A DNA stretch of 21,180 nt from a virus: positions 1-21,180 of the IMG/VR virus record IMGVR_UViG_3300037549_000028. One strand, written 5' to 3'. Made by a program: the position numbers and the translations under genes. Positions 1 through 6,895 of the stretch are shown in pieces; position 1 is the first letter of the stretch, and every line of letters starts with the position of its first letter. The notes under the pieces were generated by a model, which did not search any database, was not told the DNA's origin, and worked only from the letters and a program-made list of their open reading frames with translations.

Positions 1-2
1 AC

Positions 3-137
3 GCAGCTTTGGAGCAGCCAGTGTACCGAAGGCCGGAACCGGAGATTGATTCCGAGTTGGCAAGAATCCTGTTGAGCAGGAACAATCAGTCCCGTGAGGA
101 AAATTCGTTGTATTATGGTTTGACAGTCAAGACGTGA
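3..137 (+). CDS. Probable terminase large subunit, C-terminal end (5' partial)
   Basis: This is the only + strand frame that stays open from the window edge to the start of the next gene. It gives 44 codons ending in ...SLYYGLTVKT and a TGA at 135-137. The tail is charged and low in hydrophobic residues, as in a disordered C-terminus. No catalytic motif falls inside the window, so the product is inferred from position: in podoviruses of this type the gene just before the small protein and portal is usually the terminase ATPase/nuclease that packages DNA into the prohead. It could be another packaging or head gene. It is truncated by the window edge, so its start and length are unknown. Confidence 0.45.
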   Translation, partial: AALEQPVYRRPEPEIDSELARILLSRNNQSREENSLYYGLTVKT

Positions 138-168
138 TTAGTGATAGACTTGCGCTGAAAGGCTCATC

Positions 169-411
169 ATGGCCGCAGCAATTATTCCGTTGATCATGGG
201 CATCACCGCCGCCACTGCGATTGGGACTACCGCCTACGAAATGGAGAACCAACCTTCCGCTCCATCCCCAACCAACGCAGCGCAGTCCGAAGCAGCCGCA
301 GCGCAGGCACAGGCCGAGGCTTTGCAGAAGCGTCGGGGAATGGCAGCGACTACGCTGACAAGTCCGATGGGAGCAAGCGGAGCACAGACGCAGAAATCGA
401 CTCTGGGATAA
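169..411 (+). CDS. Small hydrophobic/Ala-rich phage protein upstream of portal
   Basis: An 80-aa protein with a hydrophobic N-terminal segment (about residues 2-22, AAAIIPLIMGITAATAIGTT), an Ala/Gln-rich probable helix (residues 38-54) and a basic RRG followed by a T-L-T-S-P-x-G element ending in STLG. Small proteins with an 'RRG...LTSPLG...TLG' tail are common next to the portal gene of podoviruses; their role is not established. The start is supported by GAAAGG at 157-162, six bases before the ATG. The portal gene begins five bases after its stop. A membrane-inserted or virion-associated minor protein is the likeliest reading, but I assign no function. An overlapping antisense frame of about the same length is judged a shadow. 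Confidence 0.75.
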   Translation: MAAAIIPLIMGITAATAIGTTAYEMENQPSAPSPTNAAQSEAAAAQAQAEALQKRRGMAATTLTSPMGASGAQTQKSTLG

Positions 412-415
412 CCAA

Positions 416-2287
416 ATGTCCTTTCCTTTCTCATCCTCGTCGCATCAATACGCCGGATCAAGAGGAGAAGACCCAACAAAACTTGGTGAACGAGATGACG
501 ACCAGAAGGCTAAGGACTGCCTGAAATATCTTCTCGTGCTGGCAGAGCAACGTCTTCCTTGGGAACCCGCAATCGATAATATCATCGCGTATGTGAACCA
601 TGGACGAAGGTTCATCTCCGACCGGGACTTTTGGGACGGTCAGCAGACAGGTCAGTTCGTGTACGATGACACCGCGATGCTGGCTCGAAACAGGCTTGTA
701 GATGGCATGGTCGGGTATCTGTGCTCGCGGAATCAGCCTTGGTTCTCGCTGGGGATACCGGGCAAATTCAACTTCCCTCGAGAGTCGGGGATGCGCTCAT
801 GGATCGGGCAGCGCGTCGATTCCTATCCTCAAGTTCAAAAGTGGTTGCAGGATTCTCAGGACGTGATGTACTCGGCGTTCAACCGATCCAACTTCTACGA
901 TGTGGTGACGGAGTTTATCAGCGATGGATCCACTTGCGGGACGGCACATCTTCTAATCGAAGAGGACATCAAGAATTCCAGCATCGTCTTTTCCGTGCCC
1001 CACTTCCGCGAGTGCTTCATTGCCGAAAGCCAGTTCAAGAAGGTGGACACGAATTACCGGGTGTCTAAGGTTACTCTTCGGCAACTTGCACAGAAGTTCG
1101 GCTGGGAAGAAATGTGCAAAGTCGAGCCAAATTTCAAAAACGATTACGAATCAAACATGCACTCGGAGCGCGACATCTTGCACGCGATCTATCCCCGTGA
1201 GGACTATACTCCGGGAAGAATCGACGCGAAGAGCAAGCCATGGGCATCGGAATGGGTCTATTGCCGAGGCGGTAAAATCCTCGTTCCGGGACGAACCGAC
1301 ACTGCTTTGGGGGACGTTAAAAACACTCTCGTCAAAGAGGGCGGATACGACTCCATGCCCATGATTACATGGCGCTGGCGCAGGAACGATGATGAGGTTT
1401 ATGGAAGAGGTCCAGCGCATGATGCCTTTGTTTCCATCATGTTATCGAATCAGATGGGGAAAACGAATCTGATCACGGCGCAGCGGTCTGCCGAGCCTCC
1501 TCTAGTGGCGTACTCGGACATGCGCGGAGCCATCCAGCGCGGCCCAAACGGTGTTACCTACATAGAGTCTAACCGGGGTGACATGCGTACCCGGATGCCA
1601 CAGCCGCTACATACTGGCGTGCAAAGCCTTCCCTTCAACGTCGAGTTTCAGGACCGGGTTCGGCAGGTCATCAACGAGCATTTCCACACCGACGTATTTA
1701 TGATGATGAGCCAGCTTGCCAGCGCCGGACAGTCGGAGCGCATGGTTGTCGAGCAGGTTCAGGAGTTGCAGGGAGAAAAGGCGGCAATCCTCGGAACCAG
1801 AGTCGGAAACCTTCAATCTGAGGCGTTCGATCCAATTATCAGCCGCGTCTATGCGATTGAGTCGGAAGCAGGAAGAATCCCCACCGCGCCGGATATTCTG
1901 CTTGAATCGATTCATGGTCCCGTTGAAATTCAGTATCTCGGACCCTTGGCGCAAGCGCAAACGCGCCTGACGACGATGAGGTCGATGCAGTCATTCCTGC
2001 AGGTGGTAGGGCAGCTTGCTCAGGTCGATCCGAGCGTCATTCACGCGATCAACGGTCCAGAGTTCCTTCGGATTGCAAGGGACGCGCTCAACGCTCCAGT
2101 CGATATCGTGTACGACAAGAAGACGTTTGACGGAATCTTGCAGCATCTTCAACAGATGGCACAGCAGCAACAGACTGCCGAAGTGGTACCGAAGCTGGCC
2201 GGTGCTGCGGCCAAGCTGGCAAAGGCCCCAGAGTCAGGAAGCATTTTGAAGCAGTTGATGGGTGGCGAAGGAGAGCAAGGTGGTTGA
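416..2287 (+). CDS. Portal protein (podovirus head-to-tail connector)
   Basis: At 623 aa this is within the usual range for podovirus portals. The protein would form the dodecameric ring at one capsid vertex through which DNA enters and leaves and to which the tail adaptor binds. Recognisable features are an N-terminal charged region; a W-rich core (residues about 50-130) that includes FWDGQQTGQFVYDDTA; the central segment with YGRGPAHDAFVSIMLSNQM; and the strongly conserved helix near residues 440-475 (SERMVVEQVQELQGEK followed by LQSEAFDPIISRVY). These match the 'bacteriophage head to tail connecting protein' family seen in T7-like and BPP-1-like phages. The C-terminal end is Gln/Ala/Lys-rich and probably flexible. 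The ribosome binding site is weak (GGGA about 7 nt upstream). Its 3' end overlaps the next gene by 8 nt. Confidence 0.93.
   Translation: MSFPFSSSSHQYAGSRGEDPTKLGERDDDQKAKDCLKYLLVLAEQRLPWEPAIDNIIAYVNHGRRFISDRDFWDGQQTGQFVYDDTAMLARNRLVDGMVGYLCSRNQPWFSLGIPGKFNFPRESGMRSWIGQRVDSYPQVQKWLQDSQDVMYSAFNRSNFYDVVTEFISDGSTCGTAHLLIEEDIKNSSIVFSVPHFRECFIAESQFKKVDTNYRVSKVTLRQLAQKFGWEEMCKVEPNFKNDYESNMHSERDILHAIYPREDYTPGRIDAKSKPWASEWVYCRGGKILVPGRTDTALGDVKNTLVKEGGYDSMPMITWRWRRNDDEVYGRGPAHDAFVSIMLSNQMGKTNLITAQRSAEPPLVAYSDMRGAIQRGPNGVTYIESNRGDMRTRMPQPLHTGVQSLPFNVEFQDRVRQVINEHFHTDVFMMMSQLASAGQSERMVVEQVQELQGEKAAILGTRVGNLQSEAFDPIISRVYAIESEAGRIPTAPDILLESIHGPVEIQYLGPLAQAQTRLTTMRSMQSFLQVVGQLAQVDPSVIHAINGPEFLRIARDALNAPVDIVYDKKTFDGILQHLQQMAQQQQTAEVVPKLAGAAAKLAKAPESGSILKQLMGGEGEQGG
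2268..2273 (+). promoter_or_regulatory. Shine-Dalgarno site inside portal gene
   Basis: AAGGAG lies within the portal coding sequence, six bases before the GTG at 2280. It decides the start of the following small gene in favour of 2280 over the upstream in-frame GTG at 2262. Confidence 0.6.
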
Positions 2288-2516
2288 GCGCGACCCAGCT
2301 CGTGAGATGCAACAGCGGTATCGCAACGTCTTTGCCAGTCCTGAGGGAAGAATTGTTCTCGGTAACATATTGACTCTTGGACATTATGGTGTAACTTTAG
2401 ACTCAGAAAACAGGGATCAGGTGGCAGAGTATAATTTCGCTCTAGTCATCGCAACATTGGCCGGAGCGTTTGATTCGATCCATCAGCAACTCGGTATGAC
2501 CGAAAGAGGAGAATGA
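2280..2516 (+). CDS. Small head-cluster protein, unknown function
   Basis: A 78-aa soluble, mainly helical protein (RDPAREMQQRYRNVFAS ... GRIVLGNILTLGHYGV ... FALVIATLAGAFDSIHQQLG). I chose the GTG at 2280 because AAGGAG at 2268-2273 sits six bases ahead of it. An in-frame GTG at 2262 would add six residues but has no such site. The gene begins inside the last codons of the portal gene, so translation is probably coupled. The motif 'F.s.eGr.VL..il...g' occurs in small phage proteins encoded beside portals, whose function is not known. It contains no Cys and no membrane segment. It could be a minor head protein or an assembly factor; no firm assignment is possible. Confidence 0.8.
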   Translation: MVERDPAREMQQRYRNVFASPEGRIVLGNILTLGHYGVTLDSENRDQVAEYNFALVIATLAGAFDSIHQQLGMTERGE

Positions 2517-2517
2517 G

Positions 2518-2928
2518 ATGGCAGGTTCACCGCCGAATTACGATGATGTAATGATGCCGGGTGCTGGTGGTATTCGAGTCCCGACTGAGGTCTTTGGAAG
2601 CGGGGGCGCCGGAAACCCTGGCGGAACCTTCGCGCTCACCAAGCAAGTCACCATCGCCATGGGAGTTCTGGCGGCGGCGGCGACTGTGAATCTGAATCCG
2701 TCGCAGACGGCAGCTTCGGAAATCGTTGTGACCGGCAGCGGGGCCTACGCCACCACGCTTGTCCTTCCGGGAGCGTTCCCCGGTGCGGTGTTCGTTCTGT
2801 ACAACAACACGGCGAACAATGTTACGCTCAAAGTTACCGGACAGACAGGTGTTACGGTGGCGACCGGGAAACGTGCGGTGCTGGTCTGCGAAGCGACCGA
2901 CATTGCCCGTGTGACTGCCGACACGTAA
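2518..2928 (+). CDS. Small beta-rich virion protein, possible head fibre/decoration protein
   Basis: A 136-aa protein. Residues 1-40 are Gly/Pro-rich and probably unstructured (SPPNYDDVMMPGAGGIRV...GSGGAGNPGG). Residues about 45-136 are alternating hydrophobic/polar strands: LVLPGAFPGAVFVLYNNT, then VTLKVTGQTGVTVATGKRA, then VLVCEATDIARVTADT. The 'V.NNT...vtlk..g.tGv.v..GkrA.l..dgt...rvt.DT' pattern recurs as the C-terminal beta module of phage capsid fibres, tail appendages and other trimeric virion proteins. A GAGGAGAATGAG ribosome binding site directly precedes the ATG. Its place among head genes, before the scaffold, suggests a capsid-associated appendage. That role is inferred; the beta module is what can be seen. 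Confidence 0.75.
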   Translation: MAGSPPNYDDVMMPGAGGIRVPTEVFGSGGAGNPGGTFALTKQVTIAMGVLAAAATVNLNPSQTAASEIVVTGSGAYATTLVLPGAFPGAVFVLYNNTANNVTLKVTGQTGVTVATGKRAVLVCEATDIARVTADT

Positions 2929-2946
2929 ACTGGGAAAGGTAACCAA

Positions 2947-3624
2947 TTGGCAATAGAGACAGTACGGGTTCGAGTGGCGATGGCTCCAAGATCGCAGCCA
3001 TTCGACGAGTCTATGGATTCCCTGAATACTGCTATCCGAGTGGCGCAGATGGCGGGGTATCGGATTCTCTTCGAGAAGGTTAGGAGAGGATGCCCAGGAT
3101 TTCAGAACGCGGGACCGATCCTGGCGCACATGCTGAGAGATGATGACACGCATCTCTTCATCGCCGCCGATGACGTGATCTTTCCGCCTGACGTTATTGT
3201 CAGACTGGTCAACGATGACAAGGATGTGGTAGCTGGAATCTATCGGAAGAATGTTCCTCTCCGAATCGAGCCAGCCAACTGTACGGCGACTGGCGATGAG
3301 TTCGTGGAGAAGTTCAGGAAAGGTGGTCTGCACGAAACCGAATATGCAGCAGGGCACAGCATGACCATAAAGCGGGAGGTGATCGAAAAGATGATTGCCG
3401 ACTATCCCGAACTTGCCTACGAGGACTTTGGAACGAAGGAAATCCACTACGCTCTGTTCATGCCAATGATTGTTGACCGGAAGTGCTATCAGGACGATTG
3501 GTCATTCTCGATTCGGGCCAAGAAGAGCGGGTTCAAATTGTGGGATGATTACAGTTGCAGATTGAAGCATTACTGCTGTGAGTTCCTCGGATTCGAGGCA
3601 CTGGAGGCTGCCAATGGCGGGTAA
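2947..3624 (+). CDS. GT-A fold glycosyltransferase-like protein
   Basis: This 225-aa protein resembles family-2-like glycosyltransferases, which move a sugar from a nucleotide-sugar to an acceptor. The N-terminal Rossmann-like half has the conserved helix DSLNTAIRVAQMAGYRI and the segment HLFIAADDVIFPPD. Asp75-Asp76 there occupy the DxD-type metal/nucleotide site. 'VVAGIYRKN' (residues 95-102) follows as in phage family members. The C-terminal half has AAGHSMTIKREVIEKM (135-150), the acidic YQDDWSFSIRAKKSGFKLW motif (181-199) holding the likely catalytic Asp, and a late His208. The start is a UUG at 2947 preceded by AAAGGT; no better AUG exists. No membrane segment is seen, so it is probably cytosolic. 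Acceptor and sugar are unknown; virion protein, DNA base or host surface are all possible. Confidence 0.82.
   Translation: MAIETVRVRVAMAPRSQPFDESMDSLNTAIRVAQMAGYRILFEKVRRGCPGFQNAGPILAHMLRDDDTHLFIAADDVIFPPDVIVRLVNDDKDVVAGIYRKNVPLRIEPANCTATGDEFVEKFRKGGLHETEYAAGHSMTIKREVIEKMIADYPELAYEDFGTKEIHYALFMPMIVDRKCYQDDWSFSIRAKKSGFKLWDDYSCRLKHYCCEFLGFEALEAANGG
3603..3607 (+). promoter_or_regulatory. Shine-Dalgarno site inside glycosyltransferase gene
   Basis: GGAGG within the last codons of the glycosyltransferase gene, six bases before the ATG at 3614. It supports a short 64-aa product starting there rather than an upstream start at 3578. Confidence 0.55.
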
Positions 3625-3808
3625 CAGTCCCGGTAAGGGTGGAGCAAAGGGAAGTGCTCGCGGTGGCGGCAATGCCTCGAACGCAGCTCTACACGACGAC
3701 GAAGACAAGTTGTCTCGCCGCAAAGTTTTGTTCAGCAAGTGGAAGGCGAAGAAGAGGCCGAATCAGATGATCGACTACTCGAATTCGCCATCAGCAAAGA
3801 CGAAGTAA
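3614..3808 (+). CDS. Small basic, Gly-rich protein, unknown function
   Basis: A 64-aa protein starting MAGNSPGKGGAKGSARGGG and ending KAKKRPNQMIDYSNSPSAKTK. The first twenty residues are Gly/Ser/Lys-rich and probably disordered; the middle (LHDDEDKLSRRKVLFSKWKAKK) is likely one charged helix. The ATG at 3614 is preceded at six bases by GGAGG (3603-3607) and overlaps the glycosyltransferase gene by 11 nt. A longer in-frame reading from 3578 lacks this signal and lies wholly inside the upstream gene. It sits directly before the scaffold gene, so a head-assembly role is plausible. I do not recognise its family. Confidence 0.7.
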   Translation: MAGNSPGKGGAKGSARGGGNASNAALHDDEDKLSRRKVLFSKWKAKKRPNQMIDYSNSPSAKTK

Positions 3809-3820
3809 CGAAAGGACTCT

Positions 3821-4549
3821 ATGCCCGAAGTAGCAGAGCAGACTGCGACACCCCAGCCAGCACCGCCTGAATCTCTAGGATGGCGTGCGGGACTTCCCGA
3901 TACCCTCAAACAGAACGAAGCCTTTGTTCCGTACAAGACAGTGGGAGAATTTGCCCAAAGCCATCTCGAACTGTCCACGAAGGCCGCTGATCTGGAAAAG
4001 AGGTTGACGGACTCCGTACCCAAACTGCCGGATGACGCGACTGACGAGGACCGAAGTCTCTACTTTGATGCTTTGGGACGACCCAAAAACGCCAGTGAAT
4101 ACGAGTTTGATGGGGAAGACAAGAATGCTCCCGAGTGGACGAATAGCTGGAAGCAGGAGTTTCATTCTCTGGGACTGACCAAGGCCCAGGCCAAAGCCCT
4201 GAGCGGGAAGTGGAATGCTCAGATGCAGAAGATGGTGGACGCACACAATGCGTCTATCAAGAATGAGATGACCGCAGCGGAAAGCAAACTCAAAAGCGAG
4301 TGGGGCGACAAGTACGAACCCAACTTGGAATTGGCTAAGCGACTTTACCAGAAGCATCTCGGCAGCGAGTTTGATAAGGACTTTGATGCAGGGACGGGAA
4401 CAACCCGTTTCAGCACCATTCGGCTCCTTATGAAGGTTGCAGCCTTGACTGGCGAGGATCGTTCTCCGCAGGCGGGGATGAGTCAGACGGCGAAAGTGCC
4501 ATCCGGCATAATCAACTATGACAAGAGTCCTGCGCCTCCACGAAGGTAA
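3821..4549 (+). CDS. Capsid scaffolding protein
   Basis: A 242-aa hydrophilic protein immediately upstream of the major capsid gene, the standard place for a podovirus scaffold, which directs coat assembly and then leaves the prohead. The order of segments fits the family: a Pro/Gln-rich leader; WRAGLPDTLKQNEAFVPYKT; a helix with LELSTKAADLEKRL; PDDATDEDRSLYFDALGRPK followed by YEFDG; then a long helical part with WKQEFHSLGLTKAQAKAL (about 110-127) and MQKMVDAHNASIKNE (133-147). The motif 'LP.dat.eD...y...lGrP..a..Y.f' is typical of phage scaffold/capsid assembly proteins. The C-terminus is basic (SPAPPRR), as expected for coat binding. The ribosome binding site AAAGGA precedes the ATG. No protease domain is visible. 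Confidence 0.85.
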   Translation: MPEVAEQTATPQPAPPESLGWRAGLPDTLKQNEAFVPYKTVGEFAQSHLELSTKAADLEKRLTDSVPKLPDDATDEDRSLYFDALGRPKNASEYEFDGEDKNAPEWTNSWKQEFHSLGLTKAQAKALSGKWNAQMQKMVDAHNASIKNEMTAAESKLKSEWGDKYEPNLELAKRLYQKHLGSEFDKDFDAGTGTTRFSTIRLLMKVAALTGEDRSPQAGMSQTAKVPSGIINYDKSPAPPRR

Positions 4550-4561
4550 TGGAGAATCGCT

Positions 4562-5611
4562 ATGGCAGACGTATCACAGTTGGGGTATTCAACACTTATT
4601 GACATCGTGCAGAATTACTCTTCTGCCGATGCAGGGGCAAGATTCGTTTTGCCCAAGCGCGTTCTGGACCGCATGACACCGCTGATCCGAATTATTCCCA
4701 TGAAAGCCAGCAACAACATCCTTTCCAACATCGCAACCCGCACCAATTCGTTGCCGATTGCCAGCACTAGACGCTGGAATGAGGGCATCAAGGCAACAAA
4801 GTCAGTCAACGATCCGCTAAACGATCCCATCGCCCTGTTCGAGGACTACTCGGAAGTTGACCGGGACTTGTGGGAAATCCAGAACGATCCGAACGCATGG
4901 CGCTCCGATCAGGACATGAACCATGTCGAGGCTCTGTTTCAGTTGCTGGAATCCACGCTTTGGTACGGAAACTTGGCAAACAGTCCCGGCGCGTTCAACG
5001 GTTTGGCGACGAGGTTCAACAACCTCGAATCGTATCCCAACGGAGACTCCAGTTGGCAACCGAACGTCTGGAATGGCGGAGCTACTTCCGGAAACGTCAC
5101 AAGCGCGTGGATGATCGAGTTTGGCGACGACACGGTGTATGGGATTTATCCTCCCAACACGCCGGCGGGTTTGAACGTCCGTGACCTTGGCGAAATGACC
5201 AAGGAACTGCCAAGCGGAACGGGTTCGATGGGGTCCAGCTACATGTATCAGGTTCTCCGCACCATGCTCCGTTGGTACATGGGAATCCAGATTGCCGATG
5301 AGCGGTGCGTGCAGCGCATTTGCAACATCAACCCCACTATTCTGTCCACCGGGAACTTCGATGAGAACATCTTCATCGCCGCGAAGAATCAGTTGCCTCG
5401 CGCCGGAGAAGCCCCCGGAACGGTCATTCTGGTCAACCGCGCGTTGAAGACTCAAATCGACATTCGCGCAGTAAGCCAGAAGATCAACACGTACTTCACG
5501 CCGCCGAGTAACGGCACAATGGATGTGTTTGGGAAAGCAGTAACTCAGTTCCAAGGCATCCCCATCTACACGGCTGAAAAAATCCTCTCGACCGAAACGG
5601 TCCTAACCTAA
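4562..5611 (+). CDS. Major capsid protein
   Basis: A 349-aa protein expected to form the icosahedral shell (HK97-type fold by analogy with its family). Recognisable segments are YSTLIDIVQNYSSADAG at the N-terminus, IPMKASNNILSNIATR, and then the hallmark region LPIASTRRWNEGIKATKS plus LFEDYSEVDRDLWEIQND (residues about 60-110). Next come FQLLESTLWYGNLANSPGAF with GLATRF and, near the C-terminus, TQFQGIPIYTAEKIL. This order (SxVDxDL, then 'lfYGN....p..F.GLa.Ry', then 'f.GIPi...dkIL') is typical of BPP-1-like and related podovirus coat proteins. The ribosome binding site GGAGA lies nine bases upstream. The last codons overlap a small perfect hairpin at 5590-5602, preceded by a run of six A (see findings). 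Cement protein and scaffold genes flank it. Confidence 0.93.
   Translation: MADVSQLGYSTLIDIVQNYSSADAGARFVLPKRVLDRMTPLIRIIPMKASNNILSNIATRTNSLPIASTRRWNEGIKATKSVNDPLNDPIALFEDYSEVDRDLWEIQNDPNAWRSDQDMNHVEALFQLLESTLWYGNLANSPGAFNGLATRFNNLESYPNGDSSWQPNVWNGGATSGNVTSAWMIEFGDDTVYGIYPPNTPAGLNVRDLGEMTKELPSGTGSMGSSYMYQVLRTMLRWYMGIQIADERCVQRICNINPTILSTGNFDENIFIAAKNQLPRAGEAPGTVILVNRALKTQIDIRAVSQKINTYFTPPSNGTMDVFGKAVTQFQGIPIYTAEKILSTETVLT
5590..5602 (+). promoter_or_regulatory. Short perfect hairpin at the end of the capsid gene
   Basis: GACCG-AAA-CGGTC forms a 5-bp stem with a three-base loop, seven bases before the capsid stop codon and just ahead of the strong ribosome binding site of the next gene. No U-tract follows, so it is not an intrinsic terminator. 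It may mark an mRNA boundary or a ribosome pausing site, or be chance. Confidence 0.35.
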
Positions 5612-5616
5612 GGAGG
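5609..5616 (+). promoter_or_regulatory. Consensus Shine-Dalgarno for the cement gene
   Basis: TAAGGAGG overlaps the capsid stop codon and ends five bases before the ATG at 5622. It is the most complete anti-16S match noticed in the window, fitting the high copy number needed for a capsid-coating protein. Confidence 0.6.
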
Positions 5617-5621
5617 CAGAG

Positions 5622-6383
5622 ATGCCAGTCACAGACGCAGTAACTTACGTGCATGGCTCAGGAGCTTCCGCTTTCGGCCCTGTTACCAGCACCGCAACCA
5701 CGTTCACGGGATACATCTCCGGCACCACTCTGTACGTTGGAACTGGCGGGACGGGAGCACTCGTACCCGGAGCGGTTCTGTCGGCCACCAGCATTACCTC
5801 AAACACCGTTGTCACGGGAATCACCGCAGTCACCGCCGCTCTCGGTGTGGGAACCTACACCGTCAGCCAGTCTCAAACTCTCGGCTCCAGCGGCGCACAA
5901 GTGACAATCACCGCCAGCCCGAATCTGGTGGGTGACACCATTGTTGTAGGTGTGACCTCTCAGGAAAGCAACCTTGAACTGGACTTCGGCGCACCCAACT
6001 CGGGCGCGGCCTATCCGTGGATTCCTCAATTACCCTCTACCAACGAGAAGGGTTACACCTTCCCGCCCGAAGTTATGGGAGACGGCGGTGTGGAGTTGGG
6101 GTTGCACATCATCGTAACCGTTCCGATGTACGGGGCAGCTACTCTAGCAACCGTCAGGTTTGACGTTCAAACTGGCGCTTCCACCGGAGCGACAACCATC
6201 ATCGCCAGCAGGACTCTCACCATCGCTCAACTGCAAGTGGCCGGGGCGCACTACTTCATTCCCGTAAACTTCGCATCGGTGCTGGAGTTCCTTCGGTTCA
6301 ACATGACCAACAGCGCCGCCGTCAACGGATACGTTGGCAACATCGTTGCTTGGTTCGGCCCGAAGTGTGGCGGGGAACAATAG
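5622..6383 (+). CDS. Bbp16-type capsid cement/decoration protein with an inserted beta domain
   Basis: A 253-aa, Cys-poor, beta-rich protein encoded directly after the major capsid protein. The core matches the pattern of Bbp16-like cement proteins, which bind the outside of BPP-1-type capsids: ESNLELDFGAPNSG (115-128), then GGVELGLHIIVTVPMYGAATLATVRFDVQT in pieces, 'asrtl.iaql..g..yfiPv' (196-214) and FLRFNMTNSAAVNGYVGNIV (223-242). Residues about 26-97 (FTGYISGTTLYV ... GTYTVSQSQTLGSS) look like an extra module, because a version of the same motif set occurs in the tail nozzle gene at 7597. It has a perfect Shine-Dalgarno (TAAGGAGG). The cement call is by pattern and position; a plain head decoration protein is the alternative. 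Confidence 0.75.
   Translation: MPVTDAVTYVHGSGASAFGPVTSTATTFTGYISGTTLYVGTGGTGALVPGAVLSATSITSNTVVTGITAVTAALGVGTYTVSQSQTLGSSGAQVTITASPNLVGDTIVVGVTSQESNLELDFGAPNSGAAYPWIPQLPSTNEKGYTFPPEVMGDGGVELGLHIIVTVPMYGAATLATVRFDVQTGASTGATTIIASRTLTIAQLQVAGAHYFIPVNFASVLEFLRFNMTNSAAVNGYVGNIVAWFGPKCGGEQ
5697..5912 (+). repeat. Beta insert domain, copy 1 (in cement protein)
   Basis: Residues about 26-97 of the cement protein: 'FTGYISGTTLYV', 'G.LvpGavls', 'GvGTYTVSQSQTLGSS'. Motif order and spacing match the module at 7789-7998 in the nozzle gene, while the DNA has diverged. The boundaries are estimated by eye. Confidence 0.6.
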
Positions 6384-6395
6384 TAGGAGAGCAGC

Positions 6396-6887
6396 ATGCT
6401 TGTGCAAGCAAAGTGCAATACTCGCTCTTGGGATAGTATGTCGGCAACGATGTACTATCCCGGCGAGGTTTACGAAATCGACCGTGACTGCTCTCTCGCC
6501 AGCTTGAAGGTGGGAGCGCGGTACGTCTTTGAGTTTGACCGCAACGCTGGAAAAACAGATGCCGGGGAAACGGTCATCAGTGATTACACCTGCAAGAAGT
6601 GTGGAAATCCATTCAAGACTCTTGCCGAACTTGGACGGCACAGCAACTCCGATCACAAGAATGAGCCGGATGCTCTGCTTGCCGAACTGACAGACGGTGC
6701 TCCAGTGGATGCTCCCGTAGTGCTCGAACGGCGCGGATGCAAACCGGGCAGGACATTTACCTGCAAGGTTCCTGGATGTGGCAAGGTTATGGCGAACTTG
6801 TACGCCACGCGGATCCACAAAAAAGAGCACGAGAAAGCTCTCATCGCTGAGGCTGAGGCGGCACAAACTGAACCTGTTTCGGCATAA
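6396..6887 (+). CDS. Protein with two C2H2 zinc fingers, between head and tail genes
   Basis: A 163-aa protein. Residues 1-50 form a small domain (MLVQAKCNTRSWDSMSATMY then PGEVYEIDR) that resembles the short 'ligand..G..yevd' proteins often encoded after phage capsid genes. Finger 1 spans residues 64-87, with Cys66, Cys69, His82 and His87 (C-x2-C-x12-H-x4-H). Finger 2 spans residues 121-145, with Cys123, Cys128, His141 and His145 (C-x4-C-x12-H-x3-H). Both have the aromatic/hydrophobic residues expected of the classical finger. The C-terminus is Ala/Glu-rich. An AGGAGA ribosome binding site precedes the ATG. Finger spacing differs from the single-finger bacterial Ros/MucR type. It may bind DNA, RNA or a virion partner; no function is established. 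Confidence 0.8.
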   Translation: MLVQAKCNTRSWDSMSATMYYPGEVYEIDRDCSLASLKVGARYVFEFDRNAGKTDAGETVISDYTCKKCGNPFKTLAELGRHSNSDHKNEPDALLAELTDGAPVDAPVVLERRGCKPGRTFTCKVPGCGKVMANLYATRIHKKEHEKALIAEAEAAQTEPVSA

Positions 6888-6895
6888 GGGGAACG

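Noticed and set aside
120-150. TTGACA at 120-125 with TAGACT at 145-150 as a promoter
   Set aside because: The -35 is perfect but the spacing is 19 bases, the -10 matches only 4 of 6, and the -35 lies within the preceding gene. Too weak to call.
2527-3447. 306-aa open frame on the - strand
   Set aside because: It spans two well-supported + strand genes and their junction; the Arg/His/Ser-rich product has no recognisable motif.
4817-5554. 245-aa open frame on the - strand
   Set aside because: It is antisense to the major capsid gene and its composition is that of a shadow frame.
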